Below, piece by piece: positions 24,201 to 38,700 of a stretch of DNA of 64,000 nucleotides. The first letter of the stretch is position 1. Every line of letters starts with the position of its first letter. The notes below the pieces were generated by a model. The model was not told the DNA's origin and made no database searches. It saw nothing but the letters and a program-made list of their open reading frames with translations. The position numbers and the translations under genes are program-made. The stretch covers positions 1,694,001 to 1,758,000 of the forward strand of contig CALZFC010000001.1 in the NCBI GenBank assembly GCA_945643635.1, in the 5' to 3' direction. The DNA comes from Allodiplogaster sudhausi. Taxonomy: Eukaryota > Nematoda > Chromadorea > Rhabditida > Diplogasteridae.

Positions 24201-27200
24201 GGCGCATACTTTTTCCAATCGACATGAATTGTGGCGGAAACTGACTCAAATTTTCCGTAGAATACGGCTGTAATACTTCCCAGGTTCCTACTTCTATATT
24301 AAAGCCGGAACGAGCATGGCATGCTTGATTAAGTAAGAATTTCATGACCATCGCCTGCCTACACAAGGTCGGCGCATACTTTTTCCAATCGACATGAATT
24401 GTGGCGGAAACTGACTCAAATTTTCCGTAGAATACGGCTGTAATACTTCCCAGGTTCCTACTTCTATATTAAAGCCGGAACGAGCATGGCATGCTTGATT
24501 AAGTAAGAATTTCATGACCATCGCCTGCCTACACAAGGTCGGCGCATACTTTTTCCAATCGACATGAATTGTGGCGGAAACTGACTCAAATTTTCCGTAG
24601 AATACGGCTGTAATACTTCCCAGGTTCCTACTTCTATATTAAAGCCGGAACGAGCATGGCATGCTTGATTAAGTAAGAATTTCATGACCATCGCCTGCCT
24701 ACACAAGGTCGGCGCATACTTTTTCCAATCGACATGAATTGTGGCGGAAACTGACTCAAATTTTCCGTAGAATACGGCTGTAATACTTCCCAGGTTCCTA
24801 CTTCTATATTAAAGCCGGAACGAGCATGGCATGCTTGATTAAGTAAGAATTTCATGACCATCGCCTGCCTACACAAGGTCGGCGCATACTTTTTCCAATC
24901 GACATGAATTGTGGCGGAAACTGACTCAAATTTTCCGTAGAATACGGCTGTAATACTTCCCAGGTTCCTACTTCTATATTAAAGCCGGAACGAGCATGGC
25001 ATGCTTGATTAAGTAAGAATTTCATGACCATCGCCTGCCTACACAAGGTCGGCGCATACTTTTTCCAATCGACATGAATTGTGGCGGAAACTGACTCAAA
25101 TTTTCCGTAGAATACGGCTGTAATACTTCCCAGGTTCCTACTTCTATATTAAAGCCGGAACGAGCATGGCATGCTTGATTAAGTAAGAATTTCATGACCA
25201 TCGCCTGCCTACACAAGGTCGGCGCATACTTTTTCCAATCGACATGAATTGTGGCGGAAACTGACTCAAATTTTCCGTAGAATACGGCTGTAATACTTCC
25301 CAGGTTCCTACTTCTATATTAAAGCCGGAACGAGCATGGCATGCTTGATTAAGTAAGAATTTCATGACCATCGCCTGCCTACACAAGGTCGGCGCATACT
25401 TTTTCCAATCGACATGAATTGTGGCGGAAACTGACTCAAATTTTCCGTAGAATACGGCTGTAATACTTCCCAGGTTCCTACTTCTATATTAAAGCCGGAA
25501 CGAGCATGGCATGCTTGATTAAGTAAGAATTTCATGACCATCGCCTGCCTACACAAGGTCGGCGCATACTTTTTCCAATCGACATGAATTGTGGCGGAAA
25601 CTGACTCAAATTTTCCGTAGAATACGGCTGTAATACTTCCCAGGTTCCTACTTCTATATTAAAGCCGGAACGAGCATGGCATGCTTGATTAAGTAAGAAT
25701 TTCATGACCATCGCCTGCCTACACAAGGTCGGCGCATACTTTTTCCAATCGACATGAATTGTGGCGGAAACTGACTCAAATTTTCCGTAGAATACGGCTG
25801 TAATACTTCCCAGGTTCCTACTTCTATATTAAAGCCGGAACGAGCATGGCATGCTTGATTAAGTAAGAATTTCATGACCATCGCCTGCCTACACAAGGTC
25901 GGCGCATACTTTTTCCAATCGACATGAATTGTGGCGGAAACTGACTCAAATTTTCCGTAGAATACGGCTGTAATACTTCCCAGGTTCCTACTTCTATATT
26001 AAAGCCGGAACGAGCATGGCATGCTTGATTAAGTAAGAATTTCATGACCATCGCCTGCCTACACAAGGTCGGCGCATACTTTTTCCAATCGACATGAATT
26101 GTGGCGGAAACTGACTCAAATTTTCCGTAGAATACGGCTGTAATACTTCCCAGGTTCCTACTTCTATATTAAAGCCGGAACGAGCATGGCATGCTTGATT
26201 AAGTAAGAATTTCATGACCATCGCCTGCCTACACAAGGTCGGCGCATACTTTTTCCAATCGACATGAATTGTGGCGGAAACTGACTCAAATTTTCCGTAG
26301 AATACGGCTGTAATACTTCCCAGGTTCCTACTTCTATATTAAAGCCGGAACGAGCATGGCATGCTTGATTAAGTAAGAATTTCATGACCATCGCCTGCCT
26401 ACACAAGGTCGGCGCATACTTTTTCCAATCGACATGAATTGTGGCGGAAACTGACTCAAATTTTCCGTAGAATACGGCTGTAATACTTCCCAGGTTCCTA
26501 CTTCTATATTAAAGCCGGAACGAGCATGGCATGCTTGATTAAGTAAGAATTTCATGACCATCGCCTGCCTACACAAGGTCGGCGCATACTTTTTCCAATC
26601 GACATGAATTGTGGCGGAAACTGACTCAAATTTTCCGTAGAATACGGCTGTAATACTTCCCAGGTTCCTACTTCTATATTAAAGCCGGAACGAGCATGGC
26701 ATGCTTGATTAAGTAAGAATTTCATGACCATCGCCTGCCTACACAAGGTCGGCGCATACTTTTTCCAATCGACATGAATTGTGGCGGAAACTGACTCAAA
26801 TTTTCCGTAGAATACGGCTGTAATACTTCCCAGGTTCCTACTTCTATATTAAAGCCGGAACGAGCATGGCATGCTTGATTAAGTAAGAATTTCATGACCA
26901 TCGCCTGCCTACACAAGGTCGGCGCATACTTTTTCCAATCGACATGAATTGTGGCGGAAACTGACTCAAATTTTCCGTAGAATACGGCTGTAATACTTCC
27001 CAGGTTCCTACTTCTATATTAAAGCCGGAACGAGCATGGCATGCTTGATTAAGTAAGAATTTCATGACCATCGCCTGCCTACACAAGGTCGGCGCATACT
27101 TTTTCCAATCGACATGAATTGTGGCGGAAACTGACTCAAATTTTCCGTAGAATACGGCTGTAATACTTCCCAGGTTCCTACTTCTATATTAAAGCCGGAA

Positions 27201-30200
27201 CGAGCATGGCATGCTTGATTAAGTAAGAATTTCATGACCATCGCCTGCCTACACAAGGTCGGCGCATACTTTTTCCAATCGACATGAATTGTGGCGGAAA
27301 CTGACTCAAATTTTCCGTAGAATACGGCTGTAATACTTCCCAGGTTCCTACTTCTATATTAAAGCCGGAACGAGCATGGCATGCTTGATTAAGTAAGAAT
27401 TTCATGACCATCGCCTGCCTACACAAGGTCGGCGCATACTTTTTCCAATCGACATGAATTGTGGCGGAAACTGACTCAAATTTTCCGTAGAATACGGCTG
27501 TAATACTTCCCAGGTTCCTACTTCTATATTAAAGCCGGAACGAGCATGGCATGCTTGATTAAGTAAGAATTTCATGACCATCGCCTGCCTACACAAGGTC
27601 GGCGCATACTTTTTCCAATCGACATGAATTGTGGCGGAAACTGACTCAAATTTTCCGTAGAATACGGCTGTAATACTTCCCAGGTTCCTACTTCTATATT
27701 AAAGCCGGAACGAGCATGGCATGCTTGATTAAGTAAGAATTTCATGACCATCGCCTGCCTACACAAGGTCGGCGCATACTTTTTCCAATCGACATGAATT
27801 GTGGCGGAAACTGACTCAAATTTTCCGTAGAATACGGCTGTAATACTTCCCAGGTTCCTACTTCTATATTAAAGCCGGAACGAGCATGGCATGCTTGATT
27901 AAGTAAGAATTTCATGACCATCGCCTGCCTACACAAGGTCGGCGCATACTTTTTCCAATCGACATGAATTGTGGCGGAAACTGACTCAAATTTTCCGTAG
28001 AATACGGCTGTAATACTTCCCAGGTTCCTACTTCTATATTAAAGCCGGAACGAGCATGGCATGCTTGATTAAGTAAGAATTTCATGACCATCGCCTGCCT
28101 ACACAAGGTCGGCGCATACTTTTTCCAATCGACATGAATTGTGGCGGAAACTGACTCAAATTTTCCGTAGAATACGGCTGTAATACTTCCCAGGTTCCTA
28201 CTTCTATATTAAAGCCGGAACGAGCATGGCATGCTTGATTAAGTAAGAATTTCATGACCATCGCCTGCCTACACAAGGTCGGCGCATACTTTTTCCAATC
28301 GACATGAATTGTGGCGGAAACTGACTCAAATTTTCCGTAGAATACGGCTGTAATACTTCCCAGGTTCCTACTTCTATATTAAAGCCGGAACGAGCATGGC
28401 ATGCTTGATTAAGTAAGAATTTCATGACCATCGCCTGCCTACACAAGGTCGGCGCATACTTTTTCCAATCGACATGAATTGTGGCGGAAACTGACTCAAA
28501 TTTTCCGTAGAATACGGCTGTAATACTTCCCAGGTTCCTACTTCTATATTAAAGCCGGAACGAGCATGGCATGCTTGATTAAGTAAGAATTTCATGACCA
28601 TCGCCTGCCTACACAAGGTCGGCGCATACTTTTTCCAATCGACATGAATTGTGGCGGAAACTGACTCAAATTTTCCGTAGAATACGGCTGTAATACTTCC
28701 CAGGTTCCTACTTCTATATTAAAGCCGGAACGAGCATGGCATGCTTGATTAAGTAAGAATTTCATGACCATCGCCTGCCTACACAAGGTCGGCGCATACT
28801 TTTTCCAATCGACATGAATTGTGGCGGAAACTGACTCAAATTTTCCGTAGAATACGGCTGTAATACTTCCCAGGTTCCTACTTCTATATTAAAGCCGGAA
28901 CGAGCATGGCATGCTTGATTAAGTAAGAATTTCATGACCATCGCCTGCCTACACAAGGTCGGCGCATACTTTTTCCAATCGACATGAATTGTGGCGGAAA
29001 CTGACTCAAATTTTCCGTAGAATACGGCTGTAATACTTCCCAGGTTCCTACTTCTATATTAAAGCCGGAACGAGCATGGCATGCTTGATTAAGTAAGAAT
29101 TTCATGACCATCGCCTGCCTACACAAGGTCGGCGCATACTTTTTCCAATCGACATGAATTGTGGCGGAAACTGACTCAAATTTTCCGTAGAATACGGCTG
29201 TAATACTTCCCAGGTTCCTACTTCTATATTAAAGCCGGAACGAGCATGGCATGCTTGATTAAGTAAGAATTTCATGACCATCGCCTGCCTACACAAGGTC
29301 GGCGCATACTTTTTCCAATCGACATGAATTGTGGCGGAAACTGACTCAAATTTTCCGTAGAATACGGCTGTAATACTTCCCAGGTTCCTACTTCTATATT
29401 AAAGCCGGAACGAGCATGGCATGCTTGATTAAGTAAGAATTTCATGACCATCGCCTGCCTACACAAGGTCGGCGCATACTTTTTCCAATCGACATGAATT
29501 GTGGCGGAAACTGACTCAAATTTTCCGTAGAATACGGCTGTAATACTTCCCAGGTTCCTACTTCTATATTAAAGCCGGAACGAGCATGGCATGCTTGATT
29601 AAGTAAGAATTTCATGACCATCGCCTGCCTACACAAGGTCGGCGCATACTTTTTCCAATCGACATGAATTGTGGCGGAAACTGACTCAAATTTTCCGTAG
29701 AATACGGCTGTAATACTTCCCAGGTTCCTACTTCTATATTAAAGCCGGAACGAGCATGGCATGCTTGATTAAGTAAGAATTTCATGACCATCGCCTGCCT
29801 ACACAAGGTCGGCGCATACTTTTTCCAATCGACATGAATTGTGGCGGAAACTGACTCAAATTTTCCGTAGAATACGGCTGTAATACTTCCCAGGTTCCTA
29901 CTTCTATATTAAAGCCGGAACGAGCATGGCATGCTTGATTAAGTAAGAATTTCATGACCATCGCCTGCCTACACAAGGTCGGCGCATACTTTTTCCAATC
30001 GACATGAATTGTGGCGGAAACTGACTCAAATTTTCCGTAGAATACGGCTGTAATACTTCCCAGGTTCCTACTTCTATATTAAAGCCGGAACGAGCATGGC
30101 ATGCTTGATTAAGTAAGAATTTCATGACCATCGCCTGCCTACACAAGGTCGGCGCATACTTTTTCCAATCGACATGAATTGTGGCGGAAACTGACTCAAA

Positions 30201-32745
30201 TTTTCCGTAGAATACGGCTGTAATACTTCCCAGGTTCCTACTTCTATATTAAAGCCGGAACGAGCATGGCATGCTTGATTAAGTAAGAATTTCATGACCA
30301 TCGCCTGCCTACACAAGGTCGGCGCATACTTTTTCCAATCGACATGAATTGTGGCGGAAACTGACTCAAATTTTCCGTAGAATACGGCTGTAATACTTCC
30401 CAGGTTCCTACTTCTATATTAAAGCCGGAACGAGCATGGCATGCTTGATTAAGTAAGAATTTCATGACCATCGCCTGCCTACACAAGGTCGGCGCATACT
30501 TTTTCCAATCGACATGAATTGTGGCGGAAACTGACTCAAATTTTCCGTAGAATACGGCTGTAATACTTCCCAGGTTCCTACTTCTATATTAAAGCCGGAA
30601 CGAGCATGGCATGCTTGATTAAGTAAGAATTTCATGACCATCGCCTGCCTACACAAGGTCGGCGCATACTTTTTCCAATCGACATGAATTGTGGCGGAAA
30701 CTGACTCAAATTTTCCGTAGAATACGGCTGTAATACTTCCCAGGTTCCTACTTCTATATTAAAGCCGGAACGAGCATGGCATGCTTGATTAAGTAAGAAT
30801 TTCATGACCATCGCCTGCCTACACAAGGTCGGCGCATACTTTTTCCAATCGACATGAATTGTGGCGGAAACTGACTCAAATTTTCCGTAGAATACGGCTG
30901 TAATACTTCCCAGGTTCCTACTTCTATATTAAAGCCGGAACGAGCATGGCATGCTTGATTAAGTAAGAATTTCATGACCATCGCCTGCCTACACAAGGTC
31001 GGCGCATACTTTTTCCAATCGACATGAATTGTGGCGGAAACTGACTCAAATTTTCCGTAGAATACGGCTGTAATACTTCCCAGGTTCCTACTTCTATATT
31101 AAAGCCGGAACGAGCATGGCATGCTTGATTAAGTAAGAATTTCATGACCATCGCCTGCCTACACAAGGTCGGCGCATACTTTTTCCAATCGACATGAATT
31201 GTGGCGGAAACTGACTCAAATTTTCCGTAGAATACGGCTGTAATACTTCCCAGGTTCCTACTTCTATATTAAAGCCGGAACGAGCATGGCATGCTTGATT
31301 AAGTAAGAATTTCATGACCATCGCCTGCCTACACAAGGTCGGCGCATACTTTTTCCAATCGACATGAATTGTGGCGGAAACTGACTCAAATTTTCCGTAG
31401 AATACGGCTGTAATACTTCCCAGGTTCCTACTTCTATATTAAAGCCGGAACGAGCATGGCATGCTTGATTAAGTAAGAATTTCATGACCATCGCCTGCCT
31501 ACACAAGGTCGGCGCATACTTTTTCCAATCGACATGAATTGTGGCGGAAACTGACTCAAATTTTCCGTAGAATACGGCTGTAATACTTCCCAGGTTCCTA
31601 CTTCTATATTAAAGCCGGAACGAGCATGGCATGCTTGATTAAGTAAGAATTTCATGACCATCGCCTGCCTACACAAGGTCGGCGCATACTTTTTCCAATC
31701 GACATGAATTGTGGCGGAAACTGACTCAAATTTTCCGTAGAATACGGCTGTAATACTTCCCAGGTTCCTACTTCTATATTAAAGCCGGAACGAGCATGGC
31801 ATGCTTGATTAAGTAAGAATTTCATGACCATCGCCTGCCTACACAAGGTCGGCGCATACTTTTTCCAATCGACATGAATTGTGGCGGAAACTGACTCAAA
31901 TTTTCCGTAGAATACGGCTGTAATACTTCCCAGGTTCCTACTTCTATATTAAAGCCGGAACGAGCATGGCATGCTTGATTAAGTAAGAATTTCATGACCA
32001 TCGCCTGCCTACACAAGGTCGGCGCATACTTTTTCCAATCGACATGAATTGTGGCGGAAACTGACTCAAATTTTCCGTAGAATACGGCTGTAATACTTCC
32101 CAGGTTCCTACTTCTATATTAAAGCCGGAACGAGCATGGCATGCTTGATTAAGTAAGAATTTCATGACCATCGCCTGCCTACACAAGGTCGGCGCATACT
32201 TTTTCCAATCGACATGAATTGTGGCGGAAACTGACTCAAATTTTCCGTAGAATACGGCTGTAATACTTCCCAGGTTCCTACTTCTATATTAAAGCCGGAA
32301 CGAGCATGGCATGCTTGATTAAGTAAGAATTTCATGACCATCGCCTGCCTACACAAGGTCGGCGCATACTTTTTCCAATCGACATGAATTGTGGCGGAAA
32401 CTGACTCAAATTTTCCGTAGAATACGGCTGTAATACTTCCCAGGTTCCTACTTCTATATTAAAGCCGGAACGAGCATGGCATGCTTGATTAAGTAAGAAT
32501 TTCATGACCATCGCCTGCCTACACAAGGTCGGCGCATACTTTTTCCAATCGACATGAATTGTGGCGGAAACTGACTCAAATTTTCCGTAGAATACGGCTG
32601 TAATACTTCCCAGGTTCCTACTTCTATATTAAAGCCGGAACGAGCATGGCATGCTTGATTAAGTAAGAATTTCATGACCATCGCCTGCCTACACAAGGTC
32701 GGCGCATACTTTTTCCAATCGACATGAATTGTGGCGGAAACTGAC
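15221..32745. repeat. Homogenised core, pure G haplotype
   Basis: Apart from the 4-bp deletion near 15,955 and a single GAAAT monomer at 17,081-17,085, every monomer carries GACAT. From 17,106 to 32,745 there are 92 consecutive units in exact phase, among which I see no difference. This implies very recent amplification or strong homogenisation. Flanking monomers in the left domain differ from each other by several changes, so the contrast is sharp. All nine CpG sites of the consensus are intact in these copies. The exact copy number rests on the assembly, since identical repeats are hard to count. Confidence 0.9.
15951..15958. other. 4-bp deletion in the CCCAGG box
   Basis: TTCCTTCC replaces TTCCCAGGTTCC, a loss of CAGG. 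It is the last length change on the left: from here to 51,596 monomer starts keep exact 170-bp phase (16,086, 17,106 and so on), about 35.6 kb without an indel. Confidence 0.9.
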
Positions 32746-35700
32746 TCAAATTTTCCGTAGAATACGGCTGTAATACTTCCTAGGTTCCTACTTCTATATT
32801 AAAGCCGGAACGAGCATGGCATGCTTGATTAAGTAAGAATTTCATGACCATCGCCTGCCTACACAAGGTCGGCGCATACTTTTTCCAATCGACATGAATT
32901 GTGGCGGAAACTGACTCAAATTTTCCGTAGAATACGGCTGTAATACTTCCCAGGTTCCTACTTCTATATTAAAGCCGGAACGAGCATGGCATGCTTGATT
33001 AAGTAAGAATTTCATGACCATCGCCTGCCTACACAAGGTCGGCGCATACTTTTTCCAATCGACATGAATTGTGGCGGAAACTGACTCAAATTTTCCGTAG
33101 AATACGGCTGTAATACTTCCCAGGTTCCTACTTCTATATTAAAGCCGGAACGAGCATGGCATGCTTGATTAAGTAAGAATTTCATGACCATCGCCTGCCT
33201 ACACAAGGTCGGCGCATACTTTTTCCAATCGACATGAATTGTGGCGGAAACTGACTCAAATTTTCCGTAGAATACGGCTGTAATACTTCCCAGGTTCCTA
33301 CTTCTATATTAAAGCCGGAACGAGCATGGCATGCTTGATTAAGTAAGAATTTCATGACCATCGCCTGCCTACACAAGGTCGGCGCATACTTTTTCCAATC
33401 GACATGAATTGTGGCGGAAACTGACTCAAATTTTCCGTAGAATACGGCTGTAATACTTCCCAGGTTCCTACTTCTATATTAAAGCCGGAACGAGCATGGC
33501 ATGCTTGATTAAGTAAGAATTTCATGACCATCGCCTGCCTACACAAGGTCGGCGCATACTTTTTCCAATCGACATGAATTGTGGCGGAAACTGACTCAAA
33601 TTTTCCGTAGAATACGGCTGTAATACTTCCCAGGTTCCTACTTCTATATTAAAGCCGGAACGAGCATGGCATGCTTGATTAAGTAAGAATTTCATGACCA
33701 TCGCCTGCCTACACAAGGTCGGCGCATACTTTTTCCAATCGACATGAATTGTGGCGGAAACTGACTCAAATTTTCCGTAGAATACGGCTGTAATACTTCC
33801 CAGGTTCCTACTTCTATATTAAAGCCGGAACGAGCATGGCATGCTTGATTAAGTAAGAATTTCATGACCATCGCCTGCCTACACAAGGTCGGCGCATACT
33901 TTTTCCAATCGACATGAATTGTGGCGGAAACTGACTCAAATTTTCCGTAGAATACGGCTGTAATACTTCCCAGGTTCCTACTTCTATATTAAAGCCGGAA
34001 CGAGCATGGCATGCTTGATTAAGTAAGAATTTCATGACCATCGCCTGCCTACACAAGGTCGGCGCATACTTTTTCCAATCGACATGAATTGTGGCGGAAA
34101 CTGACTCAAATTTTCCGTAGAATACGGCTGTAATACTTCCCAGGTTCCTACTTCTATATTAAAGCCGGAACGAGCATGGCATGCTTGATTAAGTAAGAAT
34201 TTCATGACCATCGCCTGCCTACACAAGGTCGGCGCATACTTTTTCCAATCGACATGAATTGTGGCGGAAACTGACTCAAATTTTCCGTAGAATACGGCTG
34301 TAATACTTCCCAGGTTCCTACTTCTATATTAAAGCCGGAACGAGCATGGCATGCTTGATTAAGTAAGAATTTCATGACCATCGCCTGCCTACACAAGGTC
34401 GGCGCATACTTTTTCCAATCGACATGAATTGTGGCGGAAACTGACTCAAATTTTCCGTAGAATACGGCTGTAATACTTCCCAGGTTCCTACTTCTATATT
34501 AAAGCCGGAACGAGCATGGCATGCTTGATTAAGTAAGAATTTCATGACCATCGCCTGCCTACACAAGGTCGGCGCATACTTTTTCCAATCGACATGAATT
34601 GTGGCGGAAACTGACTCAAATTTTCCGTAGAATACGGCTGTAATACTTCCCAGGTTCCTACTTCTATATTAAAGCCGGAACGAGCATGGCATGCTTGATT
34701 AAGTAAGAATTTCATGACCATCGCCTGCCTACACAAGGTCGGCGCATACTTTTTCCAATCGACATGAATTGTGGCGGAAACTGACTCAAATTTTCCGTAG
34801 AATACGGCTGTAATACTTCCCAGGTTCCTACTTCTATATTAAAGCCGGAACGAGCATGGCATGCTTGATTAAGTAAGAATTTCATGACCATCGCCTGCCT
34901 ACACAAGGTCGGCGCATACTTTTTCCAATCGACATGAATTGTGGCGGAAACTGACTCAAATTTTCCGTAGAATACGGCTGTAATACTTCCCAGGTTCCTA
35001 CTTCTATATTAAAGCCGGAACGAGCATGGCATGCTTGATTAAGTAAGAATTTCATGACCATCGCCTGCCTACACAAGGTCGGCGCATACTTTTTCCAATC
35101 GACATGAATTGTGGCGGAAACTGACTCAAATTTTCCGTAGAATACGGCTGTAATACTTCCCAGGTTCCTACTTCTATATTAAAGCCGGAACGAGCATGGC
35201 ATGCTTGATTAAGTAAGAATTTCATGACCATCGCCTGCCTACACAAGGTCGGCGCATACTTTTTCCAATCGACATGAATTGTGGCGGAAACTGACTCAAA
35301 TTTTCCGTAGAATACGGCTGTAATACTTCCCAGGTTCCTACTTCTATATTAAAGCCGGAACGAGCATGGCATGCTTGATTAAGTAAGAATTTCATGACCA
35401 TCGCCTGCCTACACAAGGTCGGCGCATACTTTTTCCAATCGACATGAATTGTGGCGGAAACTGACTCAAATTTTCCGTAGAATACGGCTGTAATACTTCC
35501 CAGGTTCCTACTTCTATATTAAAGCCGGAACGAGCATGGCATGCTTGATTAAGTAAGAATTTCATGACCATCGCCTGCCTACACAAGGTCGGCGCATACT
35601 TTTTCCAATCGACATGAATTGTGGCGGAAACTGACTCAAATTTTCCGTAGAATACGGCTGTAATACTTCCCAGGTTCCTACTTCTATATTAAAGCCGGAA

Positions 35701-38700
35701 CGAGCATGGCATGCTTGATTAAGTAAGAATTTCATGACCATCGCCTGCCTACACAAGGTCGGCGCATACTTTTTCCAATCGACATGAATTGTGGCGGAAA
35801 CTGACTCAAATTTTCCGTAGAATACGGCTGTAATACTTCCCAGGTTCCTACTTCTATATTAAAGCCGGAACGAGCATGGCATGCTTGATTAAGTAAGAAT
35901 TTCATGACCATCGCCTGCCTACACAAGGTCGGCGCATACTTTTTCCAATCGACATGAATTGTGGCGGAAACTGACTCAAATTTTCCGTAGAATACGGCTG
36001 TAATACTTCCCAGGTTCCTACTTCTATATTAAAGCCGGAACGAGCATGGCATGCTTGATTAAGTAAGAATTTCATGACCATCGCCTGCCTACACAAGGTC
36101 GGCGCATACTTTTTCCAATCGACATGAATTGTGGCGGAAACTGACTCAAATTTTCCGTAGAATACGGCTGTAATACTTCCCAGGTTCCTACTTCTATATT
36201 AAAGCCGGAACGAGCATGGCATGCTTGATTAAGTAAGAATTTCATGACCATCGCCTGCCTACACAAGGTCGGCGCATACTTTTTCCAATCGACATGAATT
36301 GTGGCGGAAACTGACTCAAATTTTCCGTAGAATACGGCTGTAATACTTCCCAGGTTCCTACTTCTATATTAAAGCCGGAACGAGCATGGCATGCTTGATT
36401 AAGTAAGAATTTCATGACCATCGCCTGCCTACACAAGGTCGGCGCATACTTTTTCCAATCGACATGAATTGTGGCGGAAACTGACTCAAATTTTCCGTAG
36501 AATACGGCTGTAATACTTCCCAGGTTCCTACTTCTATATTAAAGCCGGAACGAGCATGGCATGCTTGATTAAGTAAGAATTTCATGACCATCGCCTGCCT
36601 ACACAAGGTCGGCGCATACTTTTTCCAATCGACATGAATTGTGGCGGAAACTGACTCAAATTTTCCGTAGAATACGGCTGTAATACTTCCCAGGTTCCTA
36701 CTTCTATATTAAAGCCGGAACGAGCATGGCATGCTTGATTAAGTAAGAATTTCATGACCATCGCCTGCCTACACAAGGTCGGCGCATACTTTTTCCAATC
36801 GACATGAATTGTGGCGGAAACTGACTCAAATTTTCCGTAGAATACGGCTGTAATACTTCCCAGGTTCCTACTTCTATATTAAAGCCGGAACGAGCATGGC
36901 ATGCTTGATTAAGTAAGAATTTCATGACCATCGCCTGCCTACACAAGGTCGGCGCATACTTTTTCCAATCGACATGAATTGTGGCGGAAACTGACTCAAA
37001 TTTTCCGTAGAATACGGCTGTAATACTTCCCAGGTTCCTACTTCTATATTAAAGCCGGAACGAGCATGGCATGCTTGATTAAGTAAGAATTTCATGACCA
37101 TCGCCTGCCTACACAAGGTCGGCGCATACTTTTTCCAATCGACATGAATTGTGGCGGAAACTGACTCAAATTTTCCGTAGAATACGGCTGTAATACTTCC
37201 CAGGTTCCTACTTCTATATTAAAGCCGGAACGAGCATGGCATGCTTGATTAAGTAAGAATTTCATGACCATCGCCTGCCTACACAAGGTCGGCGCATACT
37301 TTTTCCAATCGACATGAATTGTGGCGGAAACTGACTCAAATTTTCCGTAGAATACGGCTGTAATACTTCCCAGGTTCCTACTTCTATATTAAAGCCGGAA
37401 CGAGCATGGCATGCTTGATTAAGTAAGAATTTCATGACCATCGCCTGCCTACACAAGGTCGGCGCATACTTTTTCCAATCGACATGAATTGTGGCGGAAA
37501 CTGACTCAAATTTTCCGTAGAATACGGCTGTAATACTTCCCAGGTTCCTACTTCTATATTAAAGCCGGAACGAGCATGGCATGCTTGATTAAGTAAGAAT
37601 TTCATGACCATCGCCTGCCTACACAAGGTCGGCGCATACTTTTTCCAATCGACATGAATTGTGGCGGAAACTGACTCAAATTTTCCGTAGAATACGGCTG
37701 TAATACTTCCCAGGTTCCTACTTCTATATTAAAGCCGGAACGAGCATGGCATGCTTGATTAAGTAAGAATTTCATGACCATCGCCTGCCTACACAAGGTC
37801 GGCGCATACTTTTTCCAATCGACATGAATTGTGGCGGAAACTGACTCAAATTTTCCGTAGAATACGGCTGTAATACTTCCCAGGTTCCTACTTCTATATT
37901 AAAGCCGGAACGAGCATGGCATGCTTGATTAAGTAAGAATTTCATGACCATCGCCTGCCTACACAAGGTCGGCGCATACTTTTTCCAATCGACATGAATT
38001 GTGGCGGAAACTGACTCAAATTTTCCGTAGAATACGGCTGTAATACTTCCCAGGTTCCTACTTCTATATTAAAGCCGGAACGAGCATGGCATGCTTGATT
38101 AAGTAAGAATTTCATGACCATCGCCTGCCTACACAAGGTCGGCGCATACTTTTTCCAATCGACATGAATTGTGGCGGAAACTGACTCAAATTTTCCGTAG
38201 AATACGGCTGTAATACTTCCCAGGTTCCTACTTCTATATTAAAGCCGGAACGAGCATGGCATGCTTGATTAAGTAAGAATTTCATGACCATCGCCTGCCT
38301 ACACAAGGTCGGCGCATACTTTTTCCAATCGACATGAATTGTGGCGGAAACTGACTCAAATTTTCCGTAGAATACGGCTGTAATACTTCCCAGGTTCCTA
38401 CTTCTATATTAAAGCCGGAACGAGCATGGCATGCTTGATTAAGTAAGAATTTCATGACCATCGCCTGCCTACACAAGGTCGGCGCATACTTTTTCCAATC
38501 GACATGAATTGTGGCGGAAACTGACTCAAATTTTCCGTAGAATACGGCTGTAATACTTCCCAGGTTCCTACTTCTATATTAAAGCCGGAACGAGCATGGC
38601 ATGCTTGATTAAGTAAGAATTTCATGACCATCGCCTGCCTACACAAGGTCGGCGCATACTTTTTCCAATCGACATGAATTGTGGCGGAAACTGACTCAAA